Assembly (NCBI GenBank): GCA_016202645.1
Contig: JACQOF010000075.1
Location: forward strand, 1 to 16,097
Direction: 5' to 3'
DNA from: a bacterium
Lineage (GTDB): Bacteria; Lindowbacteria; 2-12-FULL-62-27
DNA length: 16,097 nucleotides
Positions 7,651 through 15,600 of the stretch are shown in pieces; position 1 is the stretch's first letter, and every line of letters starts with the position of its first letter. Both the position numbers and the translations under genes were made by a program. A model generated the notes under the pieces. That model worked only from the letters and a program-made list of their open reading frames with translations. It was not told the origin of the DNA and did no database searches.

Positions 7651-9113
7651 GGATCCGTGATCAGCCGCGCGGCTCGATCGAACGCGGATGAAAGCCACGG
7701 CGGCATCCAGACGCCGGTGAAAATGAGCCATGCGATCATGGCCGCCGCCAACCATCGCGCGCCAACGGTCTCCGGGCGCGGCGGCTCCATGCGAGGCGGC
7801 GGATCTCCAGCCGCCATGACGATGGCCGGCCTGAGCGCGCCGCAAAACACAACGGCGATAGACGCGATAAAAATGGCGCTGACAATCATATGCCCGCCGG
7901 CAATCCCCGCCCGGACGATCAAAAATTCACTCATGAAAATTGCGCCCGGCGCACAGCCGATCAAAATCAGAATTGCCGTGAAAAGACCCGTGCCCCACGT
8001 CGGGCAGGCGGCGGCGCTTCCGACAATCCCCGCCATGTTTCTCGTTCCGTACCGCTGGACCAGCCGGCCCGCGCAGAAAAACGCCAGAGTCTTGCTGACG
8101 GAGTGATTGAGCGTGTGATACAGGGCGGCGGCGCATCCGGCCGGTCCAAGCCCCAGGCCGACGGTGATGATGCCCATGTGCTCGACACTGCTGTAGGCCA
8201 GCAGGCGTTTCACGTCCCGCTGGATCAGCACAAACACCGCCGCCACCATCATGGAGGCAAGTCCAAAGCCCGTCAGAATCCGCCCGCCCCATTCGGGTCC
8301 GCCGGCGGCAGCGGAGACGATCGGGAGAAACCGGCAGATGCAGTACGCCGCGCAGTTCAGGAGCACGCCGGAAAATACAGCCGACACCGGCGTCGGCGCC
8401 TGACTGTGCGCGTCCGGCAGCCAGGCGTGCATCGGTGCAAGACCGACCTTGGTGCCGTAGCCGACCACGATCAGCACAAATCCTATTTTGACGAGGCCGG
8501 GATCCATCTGTCCCGCGTGGGTAACGAGGCTCGTCCATTGAAGGGCGCCTTCGCCCGACGCGCCCGCCGCCACTGACGCGCCGTAAATGAAGACCGTCCC
8601 CAAAAGGCCCAGAACGATGCCGGCCGAACAGATGATGAGATATTTCCACGCGGCTTCGACGGACAGCCGGTCGGCGTGAAGGCAGATGAGAAACGCCGAC
8701 GCCAGCGTCGTAGATTCCAACGCGACCCACATGAGACCGACGTTGTTGAAAATCAGCACGCCCACCATGGACCCGAGGAACGAAAACCACAACGCGCCGA
8801 ACTTGCGCGCCTCCCGGTCGTCGAGCGACCGGTCTGAATCCTCGTGGTCAAAATAATCGCGCGCGTAGATGGAGGAAAACAGAAAAATGCCCGTGACCAG
8901 GCAGAGGTGAAATGCCGAAAGAGCGTCGAGCGCAAGGTGCCCGAAACAGGCCTCCAGGCCGCCCCGGCGATAAACGGCGGATACCGCCGCGGCCGCCAGG
9001 GCCGTCTCGGCGGCGGAACCGAGGATGACCCAGGTGAAAACCGCGGACCGGCGCGGAATCAGAAGACAGACTAACGCAGCCATCAGAGGCACAGCCGCCA
9101 GCGCCCAGAGCAT
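7647..9113 (-). CDS. hyfF: HyfF/NuoN-like proton-conducting membrane subunit
   Basis: A 488-residue antiporter-like subunit of the NuoL/M/N family with about 14 hydrophobic segments. Family ion-path residues are visible: Glu133 in WVALES (TM5), Lys222 in GTKVGLAPMHAWLPDAH (TM7), Lys341 in NHSVSKTL, and Glu396 in MSEFLI (TM12). At the TM8 position where HyfB has MIKTG, this protein has LLNCA, without Lys. The ATG at 9113 is seven nt from a strong AGGAGG. A GTG one codon earlier (9116) is only four nt away and is less likely. The stop overlaps the large-subunit ATG. It probably moves H+ or Na+ across the membrane, driven by electron transfer in the peripheral arm. Confidence 0.92.
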   Translation of the reverse strand: MLWALAAVPLMAALVCLLIPRRSAVFTWVILGSAAETALAAAAVSAVYRRGGLEACFGHLALDALSAFHLCLVTGIFLFSSIYARDYFDHEDSDRSLDDREARKFGALWFSFLGSMVGVLIFNNVGLMWVALESTTLASAFLICLHADRLSVEAAWKYLIICSAGIVLGLLGTVFIYGASVAAGASGEGALQWTSLVTHAGQMDPGLVKIGFVLIVVGYGTKVGLAPMHAWLPDAHSQAPTPVSAVFSGVLLNCAAYCICRFLPIVSAAAGGPEWGGRILTGFGLASMMVAAVFVLIQRDVKRLLAYSSVEHMGIITVGLGLGPAGCAAALYHTLNHSVSKTLAFFCAGRLVQRYGTRNMAGIVGSAAACPTWGTGLFTAILILIGCAPGAIFMSEFLIVRAGIAGGHMIVSAIFIASIAVVFCGALRPAIVMAAGDPPPRMEPPRPETVGARWLAAAMIAWLIFTGVWMPPWLSSAFDRAARLITDP

Positions 9114-9120
9114 CACGCCG

Positions 9121-9126
9121 CCTCCT
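9121..9126 (-). promoter_or_regulatory. AGGAGG ribosome binding site deciding the hyfF start
   Basis: A consensus AGGAGG overlaps the hyfE stop codon (TAG, 9125-9127). It lies seven nt from ATG 9113 and four nt from GTG 9116, which favours ATG 9113. It is a strong Shine-Dalgarno at one of the few internal junctions of the module without an ATGA overlap. Confidence 0.6.
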
Positions 9127-9778
9127 ATCCCTTCAGCTTCCGCATCCGGCTGACATCAGTGTGCGAAAACTGCGCGTGGACGCTCTGAATGAACCCGCCG
9201 AATATCATGGCGGCCAGAAGCACGTCGAAGAGAATGGCCAGCTCGATCACAAAAGGCAAACCGCGGCTGATCCGCAGGGACAGAACCAGAACGCCGTTTT
9301 CGAGAATTAAAAATCCAATCACCTGCCCGACAGCTTTGCGCCGGTTCACCATGATCAACATGCCGCACAGGACCGTCGCCGTGCCCACGGCGCCCATGAG
9401 CGCGTCGTGCGGATGGACCGCGCCCGGAATCGCCGCGCCGGCCCGAAAGGCGACAGCGAGAATGGCGAAACCGAGAAGGACGGACGCGACGGGACCGAGA
9501 AAAGGGTGAACCACGCGGAATTCGTCCGTGGAATGGATCACTCGGACAAGGATCAGCGGCATCAGCACGCCCTTCACGATCATCGTTCCCGCCGCCAGAA
9601 ACACCGCCTCCGGAGAGCCGGCCAGCGCCTGAGGCAGAGGCAGGAGCGAGAGAAGACAGCCTTGAAGGGCAACGGCGCGGACGGCGTTGACGTAGCGGCC
9701 CGTGTTCAGGATGTAGAAATTGGTGATGACGACCAGAACCAGAACCCCTGAAAGCGTGCCGGTCACCCAGGCCGTCAT
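9125..9778 (-). CDS. hyfE: HyfE-like membrane subunit (NuoK-related)
   Basis: A 217-residue protein, almost the length of E. coli HyfE. It is highly hydrophobic with about six to seven segments, starting MTAWVTGTLSGVLVLVVITN. The C-terminal half resembles NuoK/MrpC: GFLILENGVLVLSLRISRGLPFVIELAILFDVLLAAMIFG, with acidic residues inside membrane segments (Glu in ILENG and IELA, Asp in LFDVL) that fit an ion path. The ATG at 9778 overlaps the hyfC stop. The open frame continues 173 codons upstream, but that part is low-complexity and arginine-rich, lies over hyfC and is rejected. It is an integral part of the membrane arm between HyfC and HyfF. Confidence 0.88.
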   Translation of the reverse strand: MTAWVTGTLSGVLVLVVITNFYILNTGRYVNAVRAVALQGCLLSLLPLPQALAGSPEAVFLAAGTMIVKGVLMPLILVRVIHSTDEFRVVHPFLGPVASVLLGFAILAVAFRAGAAIPGAVHPHDALMGAVGTATVLCGMLIMVNRRKAVGQVIGFLILENGVLVLSLRISRGLPFVIELAILFDVLLAAMIFGGFIQSVHAQFSHTDVSRMRKLKG

Positions 9779-10716
9779 CGCGGGGCCGCCAGAGACAGGA
9801 TCACGCCGAACCCGGAAAGAACAAAAGACAGCGTGAGAAGCTGCGGGATTCGCGAGAGCCGAAACCGGGCCATGGTCGACTCGACGACGCCGACGAGAAC
9901 CGCCAGAGCCGCAAGACCCAGGAGGAGAACCTCCCCGCCGTCCCAGAAACCGCCGCTGCGGATGGGATAAACAATCCGGACCAGCAGGGCGCCGAGGACG
10001 AAAAATTTGACGGCGGAGGCATATTCGATCAGGGCGAGGTCCGGGCCGCCGTGATCGAGCACCATGACTTCGTGGATCATCGTAAGTTCCAAGTGCGTGT
10101 TCGGATCGTCGATCGGGATGCGCGAGTTTTCCGTCAGAAACACCACGGCCATCGCGGCCGCCACGAGACACAGGGCCGGGGCGTGAATCGACCAGATGCG
10201 GATCAGGCCGACGCTTAACAGATCGCTCATCGATAAACTGCCGGCTTCCCGCGCCAGGGCCAGAAACCCGAGGAGAAGCGCCGGCTCGGCGAGACACGAG
10301 AAAATCGCCTCACGGCTCGCGCCCATGCCTTCGAAGGCCGAGCCTGTGTCGAGCGCCGCCGTCATCGTGAAAAATCTCGACAGGCCCCAGAGGTAGGCGA
10401 AGAGAATGAGGTCGCCCTGAAACGTCAGCGGCGCCTCCATCCCGCCGAACGGAATCATCAGCGACGCCGCCATGGCCGCCGAGAATGAGATCACCGGCCC
10501 GGCGCGGAGGACTGAGGTGGTAGACCGGCTGTAGACCGTGCCCTTTCGGAAAAGTTTGAGGATGTCCCAATAGAGCTGTAAAACCGGCGGCCCCTTCCGG
10601 CCGGAGAACCAGGACTTGGTCCGGGCGGCAAGTCCGGGCAGGATCGGCGCCGCGGCGAGGACAAAAACCCACTGCCGGAGAATGTCCTTCGCGAATTGCG
10701 CCGTCTCGCCGGTCAT
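9775..10716 (-). CDS. hyfC: HyfC/NuoH-like membrane subunit
   Basis: A 313-residue NuoH/HycD homologue, the subunit that docks the electron-transfer arm to the membrane and shapes the quinone or coupling cavity. The family signature is clear: an acidic stretch at residues 196-231 with ENSRIPIDDPNTHLE, then MIHEVMVLDHGGPDLALIE, nearly as in E. coli HyfC/HycD. An early cytoplasmic loop has GRKGPPVLQLYWDILKLFRK (39-58), and DTGSAFEGMGASREA (123-137) is another conserved loop. About eight hydrophobic segments are seen. The start is the ATG at 10716, overlapping the hyfB stop (ATGA). The 38 extra upstream codons in the same frame overlap hyfB and look non-coding. Confidence 0.93.
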   Translation of the reverse strand: MTGETAQFAKDILRQWVFVLAAAPILPGLAARTKSWFSGRKGPPVLQLYWDILKLFRKGTVYSRSTTSVLRAGPVISFSAAMAASLMIPFGGMEAPLTFQGDLILFAYLWGLSRFFTMTAALDTGSAFEGMGASREAIFSCLAEPALLLGFLALAREAGSLSMSDLLSVGLIRIWSIHAPALCLVAAAMAVVFLTENSRIPIDDPNTHLELTMIHEVMVLDHGGPDLALIEYASAVKFFVLGALLVRIVYPIRSGGFWDGGEVLLLGLAALAVLVGVVESTMARFRLSRIPQLLTLSFVLSGFGVILSLAAPR

Positions 10717-12665
10717 TGAAACATCTGGAACGACAGGAGGGCCGCGAGCGTGAGGAAAACATAGAGAAGATAGGTCTGCACGCGGCCCTGCTGGATCCAC
10801 AGCCATTTTTCCGCAAAGGTCTGGATCCATCCGAAGAGGGGTCCGAAAATCCCACGGGTCGCCAGATCGTCCGCGTGCGACTCATAGGAGGCCGCTTTCG
10901 GAAAATATCCGTGGGGGTCATGACGCCGCTCCCGCGGTTGAATGAGTGGCTGAAAAAGATCGATGAACGGCTGGACGAATGAACTTGCGGTGTACTGCAT
11001 CCGGCTCGTCGGCGCCGAATACCCGCAGTCCCACGTGACCGCCCGCGAAACCGGGCGGCCCCGAAAAATCCACGCGCGAAAGAAAATCACGGCGATTCCC
11101 AGTCCGACGAGGACGGCGGCGGAAAGCTGGACCCACGTGAGAACAGACGTCATCGACAGGAGGTGGTCTGTCTCCGAGGCCAGAACGGGAAAGATCAGCA
11201 CGCTGGCAGACACGGCCGGAAAGAGGCCGATCAAAATACAGGCGGCCGCCAGCACAGCCATCGGAGCCGTCATGGACAGGGGAGCCTCCGAGGCGGCCAG
11301 GGGCGTCCGGCGTTCTCCCAGAAACATCACGCCGAAAACCTTCGTAAAACAGGCGGCGGCCAACCCTCCGATTAGTGCCAGTCCCGCGATGGCGGCGGCG
11401 CCCGCCGCCCCGCAAACCGCCGGGCCGCCGAGGGCCAGTTTGAAAAAGCAGACATAAATCAAAAATTCGCTGACGAACCCGTTCAAGGGCGGCAGACCGC
11501 TGATCGAGGCGGAGCCGATGAGAAAGGTCGTTCCGGTCGCCGGCATTTGTTTCAGAAGTCCTCCCAACTTTTCGACGTCCCGCGTGCCCGTCGCGTGCAG
11601 GACGCTTCCCGCGCCCATGAAAAGAAGTCCCTTGAAGAGCGCGTGATTGACGACATGGAGAAGGGCGCCGGCCAATCCGAAAACGGCCGCCTCTTCCATT
11701 CCGTATGCCTGACCCAAAAGCGCGCCGCCGAGTCCCAGCGCGATGATGCCGATGTTCTCGACGCTGTGATAGGCGAGAAGCCGCTTGACGTCATGCTGGG
11801 CCAGCGCGAACAGCACGCCGAGAACGCCGGACACAAGTCCGGCGGACAGGAGCGCCATCCCCCACCACGCCGGGGGCGGACCCAGGAACGTCACGACGCG
11901 GACGAGTCCGTAGATTCCCGTTTTGATCATCACGCCCGACATCACCGCCGACACGTGACTCGGCGCCGCCGGATGAGCTTCCGGCAGCCACACATGAACC
12001 GGCCAGAATCCGGCCTTGGCGCCAAATCCGATCAGCGCGAGAACAAACCATGCGCCGGCGCGGCTTTCCGACGAGCTCGGGAGGCTCCGCCAGTCATCAA
12101 AATCGAAACTTCCCGCAACGGTTCCCATCCACGCGAACAAGACCAGAATAAACGCAGTGCCGATGTGAGTGGCGACCAGATACATCCATCCCGCATGACG
12201 GACCTCGCTTTGGCGGGAGTCGAGGAGGACAAGAAGAAACGAGGAAATCGCCATCATCTCCCACGCCAGTAAAAACAATATCGCGTTTTTGACGCAGACC
12301 ACGACGCACATGGAGACCGCCAGCAGATGAAACAAAAAAACCGCGCGGCCGACCTGCCGGTCATCCCTGCCATGCAGATATCCGATGCTGTAGACGGAAG
12401 CCAGTGCGCCGAGCAGAAAGATCGGCGCCAGAAAAACCGCCGAGAGGGGATCCACAGCCATGTGGATTTCGCCGTAGGGCATCGGCCATGCGGCGCGAAA
12501 GGACTCCGGCGCGCCGGTCTGAAGAACATGCGCCGCCGCCCCGAGTCCCAGCGCGGACCCGACGACCGCCAATGCCGCGGAGACGGCCGGCTGTCGCCTT
12601 CCTCCAAAAAGTCCGGCGACCCCGCCGACGATCCAGAGACCCAGGCCAACGAGAAGCGCTGTCAT
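10713..12665 (-). CDS. hyfB: HyfB/NuoL-like proton-conducting membrane subunit
   Basis: A 650-residue antiporter-like subunit close in length to E. coli HyfB. It has about 14-16 hydrophobic segments and the family core FGAKAGFWPVHVWLPEAHPA. Candidate ion-path residues are Glu136 (LAWEMM, TM5), Lys217 (TM7), Lys248 (MIKTG, TM8), Lys345 (NHALFKG) and Glu400 (FVSEF, TM12). The C-terminal region after TWDCGY carries the amphipathic linker and final membrane segment seen in HyfB proteins. Its ATG follows the stop of the DUF2419-like gene without a gap (TAAATG). It is the first gene of the six-gene complex. No HyfD homologue is found, so the module has two antiporter-like subunits, HyfB and HyfF. 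Confidence 0.94.
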   Translation of the reverse strand: MTALLVGLGLWIVGGVAGLFGGRRQPAVSAALAVVGSALGLGAAAHVLQTGAPESFRAAWPMPYGEIHMAVDPLSAVFLAPIFLLGALASVYSIGYLHGRDDRQVGRAVFLFHLLAVSMCVVVCVKNAILFLLAWEMMAISSFLLVLLDSRQSEVRHAGWMYLVATHIGTAFILVLFAWMGTVAGSFDFDDWRSLPSSSESRAGAWFVLALIGFGAKAGFWPVHVWLPEAHPAAPSHVSAVMSGVMIKTGIYGLVRVVTFLGPPPAWWGMALLSAGLVSGVLGVLFALAQHDVKRLLAYHSVENIGIIALGLGGALLGQAYGMEEAAVFGLAGALLHVVNHALFKGLLFMGAGSVLHATGTRDVEKLGGLLKQMPATGTTFLIGSASISGLPPLNGFVSEFLIYVCFFKLALGGPAVCGAAGAAAIAGLALIGGLAAACFTKVFGVMFLGERRTPLAASEAPLSMTAPMAVLAAACILIGLFPAVSASVLIFPVLASETDHLLSMTSVLTWVQLSAAVLVGLGIAVIFFRAWIFRGRPVSRAVTWDCGYSAPTSRMQYTASSFVQPFIDLFQPLIQPRERRHDPHGYFPKAASYESHADDLATRGIFGPLFGWIQTFAEKWLWIQQGRVQTYLLYVFLTLAALLSFQMFQ

Positions 12666-13622
12666 TTAGTAGCAGGTGGTCCGAAAAATGGGTTGGAAGA
12701 GGTCTTTTCGACGGGCGCAGACATCGCGAAGGACGCAGTTCGGGCAGTCAGGCTCCGTCATCTCGGGACAGCGGGTCCGATTCTCAAAGAAGAACCAGTC
12801 GATCGAATCGATGCCTTTACCGGATCTTCGAACAAGTTCCCGCACGATATCGTAGACCTTCCCGCGGATCGCCGCCTCGACGCCCGCGTCCACAAACCGC
12901 CGGTCGATCAGCCTCTTCTCGAGCGCCGCGTCCCGCACGTCCAAAAGACCGATCCGCAGGCAGGACCGCATGTTGTGGTAATCCACAATGGGCGGGATAT
13001 CGAAGGGCGTCCCTGCGGGCGCTCTGAGAAATCGTTCCGGGCGGTTTGCGAGGATCAGCGCGAGAAGCGCCGCCTTCTTGGCCAGCGGATCTTCCTTGTA
13101 CCCGCCGAGGCGGGAAAGAATCTTCATGAGATGCGGGATCGGGTCCAGGAGCTCGCGGCATTCGGCCACGATGCGGACCGGCGTTTTCTCCATCGCCAGT
13201 AAATCCCGCGCGAAGGCTCTCCAGAGCGCGCCGTGGGTATCCAGCCGCGGCAGAGGGCATCGTCCCTGATCGTCGGAAAAAACGGCCGCGACTTCGGCGT
13301 CGGACATTTCCGCCTGCCGTTTCGTATCGAATATGGAGGGGTCCGAGGCCGCCGAGCGTCTCAGGGAATGCCAGACAAAATCGCTTCCCTTCAGACGCTT
13401 TCCGCCCACCTCGGCGTACATCGGCTCGGTGTAACGTGTTCCATCGTCCAGCCAGAATCCGTACTGGTGCTTGACTCCGGTAAAAAAGTAATCCACCACC
13501 GCCGGTTCGTTCGGCGCGGGAAGCCCGGGGAAAGTCCAGTCCGTCGGCCTGCACGAATCCAGGCCTCGCAAAAAATCCGCCACTTGATCAAGCCGTTTTT
13601 CGTTTATGGCAATGTTCATCAT
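12666..13622 (-). CDS. DUF2419-like (queuosine-salvage/HhH glycosylase-type) protein with C-terminal four-Cys cluster
   Basis: A 318-residue soluble protein. By motif pattern it resembles the queuosine 5'-phosphate N-glycosylase family (DUF2419/Qng1). The resemblances are DYFFTGVKHQYGFW (44-57) for the family's N-F-x-FW region, MSDAEVAAVFSDD for the EL-x-x-IF-x-SD region, PIVDYHNMRSCLRI (211-224) for the DYR segment with a conserved Asp214, and a late FVDAGVEAAIRG and SIDWFFFE. Qng1 proteins are structurally related to helix-hairpin-helix DNA glycosylases. Unlike ordinary Qng1, it ends in Cys285-x7-Cys293-x2-Cys296-x5-Cys302, close to the [4Fe-4S] loop of endonuclease III (x6, x2, x5). It may salvage queuine, or it may be a divergent FeS glycosylase. 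Start ATG 13622 has AAGG upstream. It abuts hyfB. Confidence 0.55.
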   Translation of the reverse strand: MMNIAINEKRLDQVADFLRGLDSCRPTDWTFPGLPAPNEPAVVDYFFTGVKHQYGFWLDDGTRYTEPMYAEVGGKRLKGSDFVWHSLRRSAASDPSIFDTKRQAEMSDAEVAAVFSDDQGRCPLPRLDTHGALWRAFARDLLAMEKTPVRIVAECRELLDPIPHLMKILSRLGGYKEDPLAKKAALLALILANRPERFLRAPAGTPFDIPPIVDYHNMRSCLRIGLLDVRDAALEKRLIDRRFVDAGVEAAIRGKVYDIVRELVRRSGKGIDSIDWFFFENRTRCPEMTEPDCPNCVLRDVCARRKDLFQPIFRTTCY

Positions 13623-13631
13623 CGCAGGCCT

Positions 13632-14678
13632 TCAAAACCGGCGAGCGCCGGACCAGAGCGCAAGAAACGCTTCCGCATATCGCGCGACGGCCTCCGGCCG
13701 GCGGACGACCACGTTGATGTCGTTGTACAAATTCAGAGGACCGTGTCCCCAGTTGGTTCCGCCCACCACCGCGGCGCCGTCCACCACCAAGACCTTGGCA
13801 TGCGTGATCACTTCATCCGAATCAAACTTCACCGCGATACCGGCCTTCTCCATATATACTTGGGCCTCCCGGTTGAACTTCAGCGTTTTCTCGGCAAAAG
13901 TCCCGCCTGATTTATCCAGGAGCACTTTCACATCAACCCCGCGCTTTTTGGCCCGCTCCATTTCCCCGATCAGGTCCCGCGCGGCTGATCCCGGCGGACC
14001 GACGTTGATTCCGTAGAGGACGACGTAGATCCGGGTTTGGGCGGTTTGAAAGAGGCGTTTGACGGCGCGAAGATACTGCCGGTTGAACAACACATCCGCC
14101 TCAGCCGAACGGAAAGGCTCCAAGTCCGGTTCATCGGCCGCGTTTTTCCAGAGCCGATCAAAATAGGCGCGCACCTGTTTGGCCGCCGCCGGGTCGGCCA
14201 GGCACACATTGGCCTCGTTGTTGTCGGAAATGGATTTGTCGCTGAAATTGGTGGAGCCGACGATAAATCGTTGATCGTCGACCCATATCATTTTGGCATG
14301 CGTGGTCTTGTCCCCCGGCTCTCCGTACTCGCGCGTTTCATCCAGCTTGATGGCGATGCCTTTTTCGGCCAGCCGCTCCACATTTCTCCGGCTCGCGCGC
14401 ACGGTGTCGTCGATCAAAACGCGAACATCCACCCCGCGCCGGGCCGCGGCCAGAATTGCGTCTTCGATCCGCCGCACCGCGCCGTACGACACGTATTCGT
14501 ACTGAATGATCCGGACGCTGTTCTTCGCGGCGCCAATCATTTCCAGAACCGCGGGCAGATACTCCCGGCCAAGCACGGCTTGAATGGCATTCGAATCAGC
14601 CGCGGCCGAACCCGTGAACATCAGCCCGGCGGCGGAACCCCAAATCGTCAGGATCAGCCGAAAAAGCGGATTGCGCAT
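13632..14678 (-). CDS. Exported phospholipase D-like protein (two HKD motifs)
   Basis: A 348-residue PLD-superfamily protein. It begins with a Sec signal peptide: MRNPLFRLILTIWGSAAGLM, then SAAA with likely cleavage after Ala27. It has two HKD half-sites: His127, Lys129 and Asp134 in THAKMIWVDD, followed by GSTNFS; and His293, Lys295 and Asp300 in THAKVLVVD, followed by GGTNWG. The superfamily cleaves or transfers phosphodiester bonds through a phospho-His intermediate. Substrates range from phospholipids (cardiolipin synthase) to DNA (Nuc-like). The short two-motif layout without extra membrane segments suits a periplasmic hydrolase or nuclease. It lies 10 nt from the deacetylase stop and 9 nt before the DUF2419-like start, in the same strand run. 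Confidence 0.88.
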   Translation of the reverse strand: MRNPLFRLILTIWGSAAGLMFTGSAAADSNAIQAVLGREYLPAVLEMIGAAKNSVRIIQYEYVSYGAVRRIEDAILAAARRGVDVRVLIDDTVRASRRNVERLAEKGIAIKLDETREYGEPGDKTTHAKMIWVDDQRFIVGSTNFSDKSISDNNEANVCLADPAAAKQVRAYFDRLWKNAADEPDLEPFRSAEADVLFNRQYLRAVKRLFQTAQTRIYVVLYGINVGPPGSAARDLIGEMERAKKRGVDVKVLLDKSGGTFAEKTLKFNREAQVYMEKAGIAVKFDSDEVITHAKVLVVDGAAVVGGTNWGHGPLNLYNDINVVVRRPEAVARYAEAFLALWSGARRF

Positions 14679-14688
14679 GAGAGACGAA

Positions 14689-15600
14689 TCAAGTCCGAAG
14701 TTTTTGAATCAATTCCGGGATGTCCTGCTGGGTGATGGTTACACGTTTGAGGTCTGAAGGGTCAAGAGCCCGATTAAATCCGCCGTGAGCCGAGAGGCCG
14801 ATCAAGTTCATGTCCCGGATGGTTTGACGGGTTCGGTCGGAGTAGTGGTTTGGGCCGCCGTAGGGATAAGCGAAGTACCGGATCGTGCGCCCGGTTTTCT
14901 GTTCGAGTTTTCGCTGGGCGCCGTGGATTTCCGCTTGTTCATCTTCCGGATCCGCTGAGACGAGCATCAGGTGGCTTTGGGTGTGGTTGCCGATTTCGAT
15001 GAGAGAGTCCTGCCGGATTTCGTCGAGGTCAGACCAGGACATATAGAGCGGGACGGTTAAGTTCCCATAGACGCGTTCAAACACGTTCCCGACAGCCGAT
15101 TCGATTTCCGTTTTCCGAAAATGGTTTTTGGTCCACTTCAGGACGGTTTCCGGACGAAGATCCGTCAGGCCCGGAAAATCGGGGGAAAAAGCGGCGCGCA
15201 GAGATTCGCAAACGTCAGCGCCCCGTCCCGTGTTGCAGAGATACGCAAGCCGGTTCCGCCAGCCCGGCTCGCCCGTGGCGGCGAAATCCGTGCAGACAAA
15301 AAGCGCGGCCGGAATGCGCCGCCGCCGAAGTTCCGGGTACGCCGTCCGTCCGAAACTTCGAAATGCGTCGTCAAACGTCAGCGCGACGTGGACGCCCCGG
15401 ACCGGCTGCTGCTGAAGGATATTCACGGCCTGATCGAGACTGACCATCGGAAATCGTTCGGACAGAAAATCGAGATGGGACACGAACCGATCGAACGGCG
15501 TCGTGACCCCTTGTCCTTTCACCCAGTCGGATTCCTCCCCGACGTGGTGGTAGAGGAGGATCCAGACGCCGTCGGGAAGCTCCAGGTCCGGGGCGCTCAT
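14689..15600 (-). CDS. Polysaccharide deacetylase (NodB-type, carbohydrate esterase 4)
   Basis: A 303-residue NodB-fold protein that would remove N-acetyl groups from a glycan using a divalent metal. Motif 1 is TFDD at 75-78 (catalytic Asp77, metal Asp78). Motif 2 is HTQSH at 206-210, giving the two metal His. A YPYG loop sits at 245-248 and a late GLSAHGG carries His272. An N-terminal YHHVG (18-22) is typical of the intercellular-adhesion/PgaB-like subgroup. The start is the ATG at 15600, overlapping the methyltransferase stop (ATGA). The 48 extra upstream codons overlap that gene. No signal peptide is evident, so it may act on a cytoplasmic or lipid-linked sugar, or its export is unrecognised. 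Confidence 0.9.
   Translation of the reverse strand: MSAPDLELPDGVWILLYHHVGEESDWVKGQGVTTPFDRFVSHLDFLSERFPMVSLDQAVNILQQQPVRGVHVALTFDDAFRSFGRTAYPELRRRRIPAALFVCTDFAATGEPGWRNRLAYLCNTGRGADVCESLRAAFSPDFPGLTDLRPETVLKWTKNHFRKTEIESAVGNVFERVYGNLTVPLYMSWSDLDEIRQDSLIEIGNHTQSHLMLVSADPEDEQAEIHGAQRKLEQKTGRTIRYFAYPYGGPNHYSDRTRQTIRDMNLIGLSAHGGFNRALDPSDLKRVTITQQDIPELIQKLRT

Noticed and set aside
7651-7845. N-terminal extension of the large-subunit frame (65 codons)
   Set aside because: It lies over the hyfF C-terminus and has no NuoC similarity. ATG 7650 overlaps the hyfF stop.
6478-8106. Long plus-strand open frame (542 codons) across the large subunit and hyfF
   Set aside because: It is antisense to two clear genes, rich in Arg/Ala/Gly with no recognisable motif, and arises from GC-rich codon bias.
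9779-10297. N-terminal extension of the HyfE frame (173 codons)
   Set aside because: It overlaps hyfC, is Arg/Gly/Pro-rich, and ATG 9778 with the ATGA overlap gives the normal 217-residue HyfE.
6169-12665. Calling the cluster a functional hydrogenase-4 or formate hydrogenlyase
   Set aside because: All four NiFe ligands are missing in the large subunit, and no formate dehydrogenase or maturation gene is present in the window.
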